Shown: piece after piece, positions 7,620 through 9,835 of the stretch
Layout: each line of letters starts with the position of its first letter
How positions within the stretch are numbered: the first letter of the stretch is position 1
NCBI GenBank assembly: GCA_035546355.1
Contig: DATKEH010000052.1
Span: 1-9,835 of the forward strand
Length of the DNA stretch: 9,835 nt
From: DATKEH01 sp035546355
GTDB taxonomy: Bacteria; Acidobacteriota; Thermoanaerobaculia; Multivoradales; JAIOJS01
Direction: 5' to 3'
Made by a program: the position numbers and the translations under genes
Notes under the pieces: generated by a model
Databases searched by the model: none
What the model was told of the DNA's origin: nothing
Seen by the model: the letters and a program-made list of their open reading frames with translations, nothing else

Positions 7620-7637
7620 CCCACCCGCGAGGGTGGG
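7620..7637. repeat. Perfect 7-bp hairpin with 4-base loop
   Basis: CCCACCC (7620-7626), loop GCGA (7627-7630), GGGTGGG (7631-7637). All seven pairs are Watson-Crick and six are G-C. Read on the plus strand the loop fits GNRA; on the minus strand it is TCGC. It stands about 100 bases upstream of the hemerythrin start codon. On the minus strand it could be a late terminator for the feo transcript or a structure in the leader of the kor operon. No T-tract follows on either strand. Function is unknown. Confidence 0.5.
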
Positions 7638-7760
7638 AGCGCGGCGGCGCCGTCCTCCTCCCGCTGCGTCGCCCCGAGGCTGGCAGACGGCCGCACCCGG
7701 TGCGACGCCTGGCGGGGTGGCGACGCTCCGCCCGCCGGTGCGGGCCTGGCCGGAGGGACG

Positions 7761-7816
7761 GTCCGCGCGGCGCCGTCGCTCACAGTCCTGACGCTGCGTC
7801 GCCGGCAGGCGCGGAC
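7761..7816. repeat. 8-bp inverted repeat just past feoA
   Basis: GTCCGCGC at 7761-7768 and its exact complement GCGCGGAC at 7809-7816 enclose 40 bases, starting 3 bases beyond the feoA stop codon. It could fold in the 3' end of the feo mRNA. There is no run of T after it in the minus direction, so an intrinsic terminator is not supported. In DNA this GC-rich such a repeat may be chance. Confidence 0.35.
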
Positions 7817-7819
7817 GGG

Positions 7820-8287
7820 TCAGGCGGCGCCGGCGGCCGTCCGTCGCGGCAGCGGCCCCGGCGGCTCGCCCACCGGCTCGACCACCACCTCGGCGGCGAT
7901 CTCGGGGTCGAGGGCGAGATCGGTCTCGCCGACCCGCAGCACGAAGGCGGGACGGCGCTGCAGCAGCTCGACCTCGGTGCCGGGAGTCAAACCGAACACC
8001 GTCAGGTGGTTGCGGCGGCCGGCGCTGGCGCAGGCCAGGCCCAGGACCCGCACCCGCGCCCCCTCGTCCAGGTCGCGGACGGTGAGCGCGCGTTCGGGGA
8101 GGGGCGTGGGGCGGCTGCGTCCGGCGAACAGCGAGCGCCACCAGGAGGGCTTCTCGGGCCGGGTGGGGAACTCGTACTCGCAGCTCGGGCACCGCGTCAG
8201 GTTGCACATCGCCGACAGCGGGCAGCCGTGGCGGCAGAGCGTGTCGGTGCGCTCGAACTCGAAGCCGCAGAAGGGGCAGATCACCAT
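7820..8287 (-). CDS. feoA: FeoA-domain protein with N-terminal cysteine-rich zinc ribbon
   Basis: A 155-residue protein in two parts. Residues 1-40 hold seven cysteines (4, 7, 18, 22, 28, 33, 36), with CPFC near the start, then RHGCPLSAMC and CPSC. This looks like one or two zinc-ribbon knuckles. Residues about 66-140 are a FeoA SH3-like domain (LTVRDLDEGARVRVLGL, FGLTPGTEVELLQRRPAF, VGETDLALDPEIAAEVVVEP). FeoA is a small cytosolic partner of FeoB. The cysteine module might replace the missing FeoC or sense iron or redox state, but that is inferred. The ATG at 8287 lies inside feoB (ATGGTGA, 7-bp overlap). No clear Shine-Dalgarno sequence precedes it, so translation is probably coupled to feoB. 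The same frame stays open far upstream, but only as a shadow of feoB. The tail, PGPLPRRTAAGAA, looks disordered. Confidence 0.9.
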   Translation of the reverse strand: MVICPFCGFEFERTDTLCRHGCPLSAMCNLTRCPSCEYEFPTRPEKPSWWRSLFAGRSRPTPLPERALTVRDLDEGARVRVLGLACASAGRRNHLTVFGLTPGTEVELLQRRPAFVLRVGETDLALDPEIAAEVVVEPVGEPPGPLPRRTAAGAA

Positions 8288-9835
8288 GGCGAGACCCAGC
8301 GTCCGAGGTGGTTGACGAGCCCGCCGACGAAGAAGGCGAAGGGGAAGATGAAGGCGGCCATCGCCCACGCCATCCGCCAGCCGTGCTCCTTGGCGATCAT
8401 CAGGAAATTGGCGAAGCAGGGCATGAACAGGGTGATGGTGACGATGGCGACGAACACCTGGTGCGGCCCCAGGATCGGCGCCGCCCCGGTCGCCGCCTCC
8501 AGCAGGTAGACGGCGCCGAAGTCGCGCCGCATGAAGCCGACCAGGAACGCGTTGGAGGTCTCCGCCGGCAGCCCCAGCCAGCCCGCCACCAGCGGCTCGC
8601 CGAGTCGCGAGATGGCGGCCAGAAGGCCTACCCGGTCGAGGAGGAAGAGCGCCGCGGTGCCGATCAGGAACAGCGGGATGACCTCCTTCAGGTACCAGTC
8701 GACGCGGCCCACCGTCTTGGTCACGACGTTGCGCAGCTGCGGCCGGCGCAGCGGCGGGATCTCGAGGATGAAGTCGGAGGCCTCCTCGCCGTCGAAGAGG
8801 CGCGAGGTCAGCCAGCCGACCAGCAGGATCACTCCCACCACCAGGCCCAGCCAGCCCAGGGCCGCCGCGGGCGACAGGCTCGCCATCATCGCCAGCAGCA
8901 CGCCGAGCTGCGCCGAGCAGGGCACCGCCAGGGCCAGCAGCATGGTGGTCACCACGCGCTCCTTGCGGGTGCCCAGGATCCTGGTGGTGAGGGTGGCCAT
9001 GGTGTCGCAGCCGAGGCCGAGGATCATCGGCAGCACCGCCTTGCCGTTGAGGCCCATCAGCCGGAACACGCGGTTGAGCATGATCGACAGCCGCGGCAGG
9101 TAGCCCGAGTCCTCGAGCAGGCTGAAGAGCAGGAAGAAGGTGGTGACGATGGGCAGCACGATGGCCAGGGCGTAGGCCAGCGCCATGGTCAGGGCGCCGT
9201 ACTCGCCGACCAGCAGGTCGTGCCCGAAGCGCGCCACGTGCTGGCCCGGGGAGAGCGCGGCGGCGGTGAGCGCGTAGTCCGGCTGCACCACCTGCCGCTC
9301 GCTGGCGAACAGGGGGATGCCGCGCACCGGGGTGATCGGCAGCTCGACGGCCAGCTCCTCGACCGCCACCGCGTGGGCGTGGGGGAAGTCCAGCGCGGCG
9401 TCGACCGTGGCGATCGCCAGCGGCTGCACGCGGTGGTGGAAGACGCCGACCTCCAGCAGGTCGACCAGCGTGCCGGCGCCGAGCAGCCCGACGAACCAGA
9501 AGACCGCCGCCAGCACCGCCAGCAGCAGCAGCCACCCCTTGAGCGGGTGCATTGCCCAGAAGCCGAGGCGCACCGCCAGCGTCGGATGGCGAGGCGGAGC
9601 GATCGAGTACACTCCCGCCAGGATCTCGTTGACCCGCGCCAGCCGTTGCCGATTGCCGTCGTAGTCGTCGCGCGCGGCCGGCTCCTCTTCCCCTGACGGC
9701 AGCCGCGGCCGCGCGGCCTCCGCCACCGCGGCGGCGATCTCCGGGGTGCCGAGGCCGCGGATGGCCACCGCCGGCACCACCGGTATCCCGAGCAGCGCCG
9801 AGAGAGCGTCGACGTCGATGTGGCCGCCGCGCGCC
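8281..9835 (-). CDS. feoB: FeoB ferrous iron transporter, C-terminal membrane part (5' end outside window)
   Basis: FeoB carries Fe(II) across the inner membrane. The 517 codons seen begin near the end of the cytosolic GTPase/spacer region (LGIPVVPAVAIRGLG) and run through the whole membrane domain. Recognisable family blocks are LLVGEYGALTMALAYA, VLPIVTTFFLLFSLLEDSGYLPR, GLNGKAVLPMILGLGCDTM and ALAVPCSAQLGVLLAM (first gate half), then FLVGFMRRDFGAVYLL and TLFMPCFANFLMIAKEHG (second half). About eight hydrophobic helices are visible. The loop between the first membrane helix (WLLLLAVLAAVFWFVGLL) and LLVGEYG is about 80 residues and histidine-containing, longer than I expect for the family. 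The gene ends in TGA at 8283-8281, inside the start of the following feoA-like gene. The G-protein motifs lie outside the window, so GTPase activity cannot be judged. The family call is very secure. Confidence 0.97.
   Translation of the reverse strand, partial: ARGGHIDVDALSALLGIPVVPAVAIRGLGTPEIAAAVAEAARPRLPSGEEEPAARDDYDGNRQRLARVNEILAGVYSIAPPRHPTLAVRLGFWAMHPLKGWLLLLAVLAAVFWFVGLLGAGTLVDLLEVGVFHHRVQPLAIATVDAALDFPHAHAVAVEELAVELPITPVRGIPLFASERQVVQPDYALTAAALSPGQHVARFGHDLLVGEYGALTMALAYALAIVLPIVTTFFLLFSLLEDSGYLPRLSIMLNRVFRLMGLNGKAVLPMILGLGCDTMATLTTRILGTRKERVVTTMLLALAVPCSAQLGVLLAMMASLSPAAALGWLGLVVGVILLVGWLTSRLFDGEEASDFILEIPPLRRPQLRNVVTKTVGRVDWYLKEVIPLFLIGTAALFLLDRVGLLAAISRLGEPLVAGWLGLPAETSNAFLVGFMRRDFGAVYLLEAATGAAPILGPHQVFVAIVTITLFMPCFANFLMIAKEHGWRMAWAMAAFIFPFAFFVGGLVNHLGRWVSPW

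Larger units (their letters stand above)
7523..7819. other. Intergenic region between the feo genes and the hemerythrin-kor operon
   Basis: This 297-bp stretch is the only sizeable gap between genes in the window. It should hold the end of the feo transcript and the promoter of the hemerythrin-kor-PFOR unit. It contains several inverted repeats, a GC palindrome CCCCCGCGGGGG at 7576-7587, and a 12-bp direct repeat (CGCTGCGTCGCC at 7662-7673 and 7792-7803). I see no minus-strand -35/-10 pair and no T-tract that would make a classical terminator. The hemerythrin frame stays open across almost all of it up to a GTG at 7783. The encoded stretch is Pro/Gly/Ala/Arg-rich and without family similarity, and a far better ribosome binding site lies at 7530-7535, so I treat it as non-coding. 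Confidence 0.65.

Noticed and set aside
7620..7637. Hairpin as a classical intrinsic terminator
   Set aside because: The stem is good, but no T-tract follows on either strand.
7034..7783. Longer 249-residue version of the hemerythrin protein from GTG 7783
   Set aside because: The extra 87 residues are low-complexity Pro/Gly/Ala/Arg, the GTG has no well-spaced ribosome binding site, and a perfect AGGAGG precedes the ATG at 7522.
7820..9535. FeoA frame extended upstream as one 571-residue protein
   Set aside because: The upstream part is a second frame over feoB, whose own frame has clear transporter motifs. The feoA product begins at the zinc ribbon, at ATG 8287.

Overview
The window is very GC-rich bacterial DNA (around 70 % or more, judged by eye). 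All seven genes lie on the minus strand, so they read from the right edge to the left. The long open frames on the plus strand are GC-driven shadows. There are no tRNA, rRNA, CRISPR or insertion-sequence features. The phylum cannot be fixed from sequence alone. The gene set (two-subunit 2-oxoglutarate-type oxidoreductase, PFOR-like protein, hemerythrin, Feo ferrous iron uptake) suits a micro-aerobic or facultatively anaerobic bacterium, possibly one with reductive TCA reactions. That lifestyle is inferred.

Layout in transcription order: (1) 9835-8281, FeoB ferrous-iron transporter, cut by the right edge. (2) 8287-7820, a FeoA-domain protein with an N-terminal seven-cysteine zinc-ribbon-like module, overlapping feoB by 7 bp. 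(3) 7819-7523, a 297-bp intergenic stretch with inverted repeats, including a perfect 7-bp hairpin. It is probably where the iron-uptake unit ends and the next operon begins. (4) 7522-7034, a hemerythrin-like (HHE) protein. (5) 7029-5122, KorA, a fused gamma+alpha subunit. (6) 5125-4169, KorB, the TPP- and [4Fe-4S]-binding beta subunit. (7) 4158-1954, a 734-aa protein whose middle looks like the C-terminal TPP domain of pyruvate:ferredoxin oxidoreductase (PFOR) but has lost the cofactor residues and the cluster cysteines. (8) 1957-1, a PFOR-like protein (domains I, II and III) cut by the left edge.

Genes 4-8 are tightly coupled: a 4-bp gap, an ATGA overlap, a Shine-Dalgarno sequence sharing a base with the previous stop codon, and another ATGA overlap. 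They probably form one operon for low-potential, ferredoxin-linked 2-oxoacid metabolism, with a di-iron O2-binding protein as first gene.

The most unusual item is the 734-aa protein, an apparently catalytically dead PFOR domain VI relative. It sits directly before a PFOR-like gene whose own domain I keeps all three catalytic positions I can align (Thr50, Glu83, Arg133). Whether that PFOR carries its own live TPP domain lies beyond the left edge and is the key open question.
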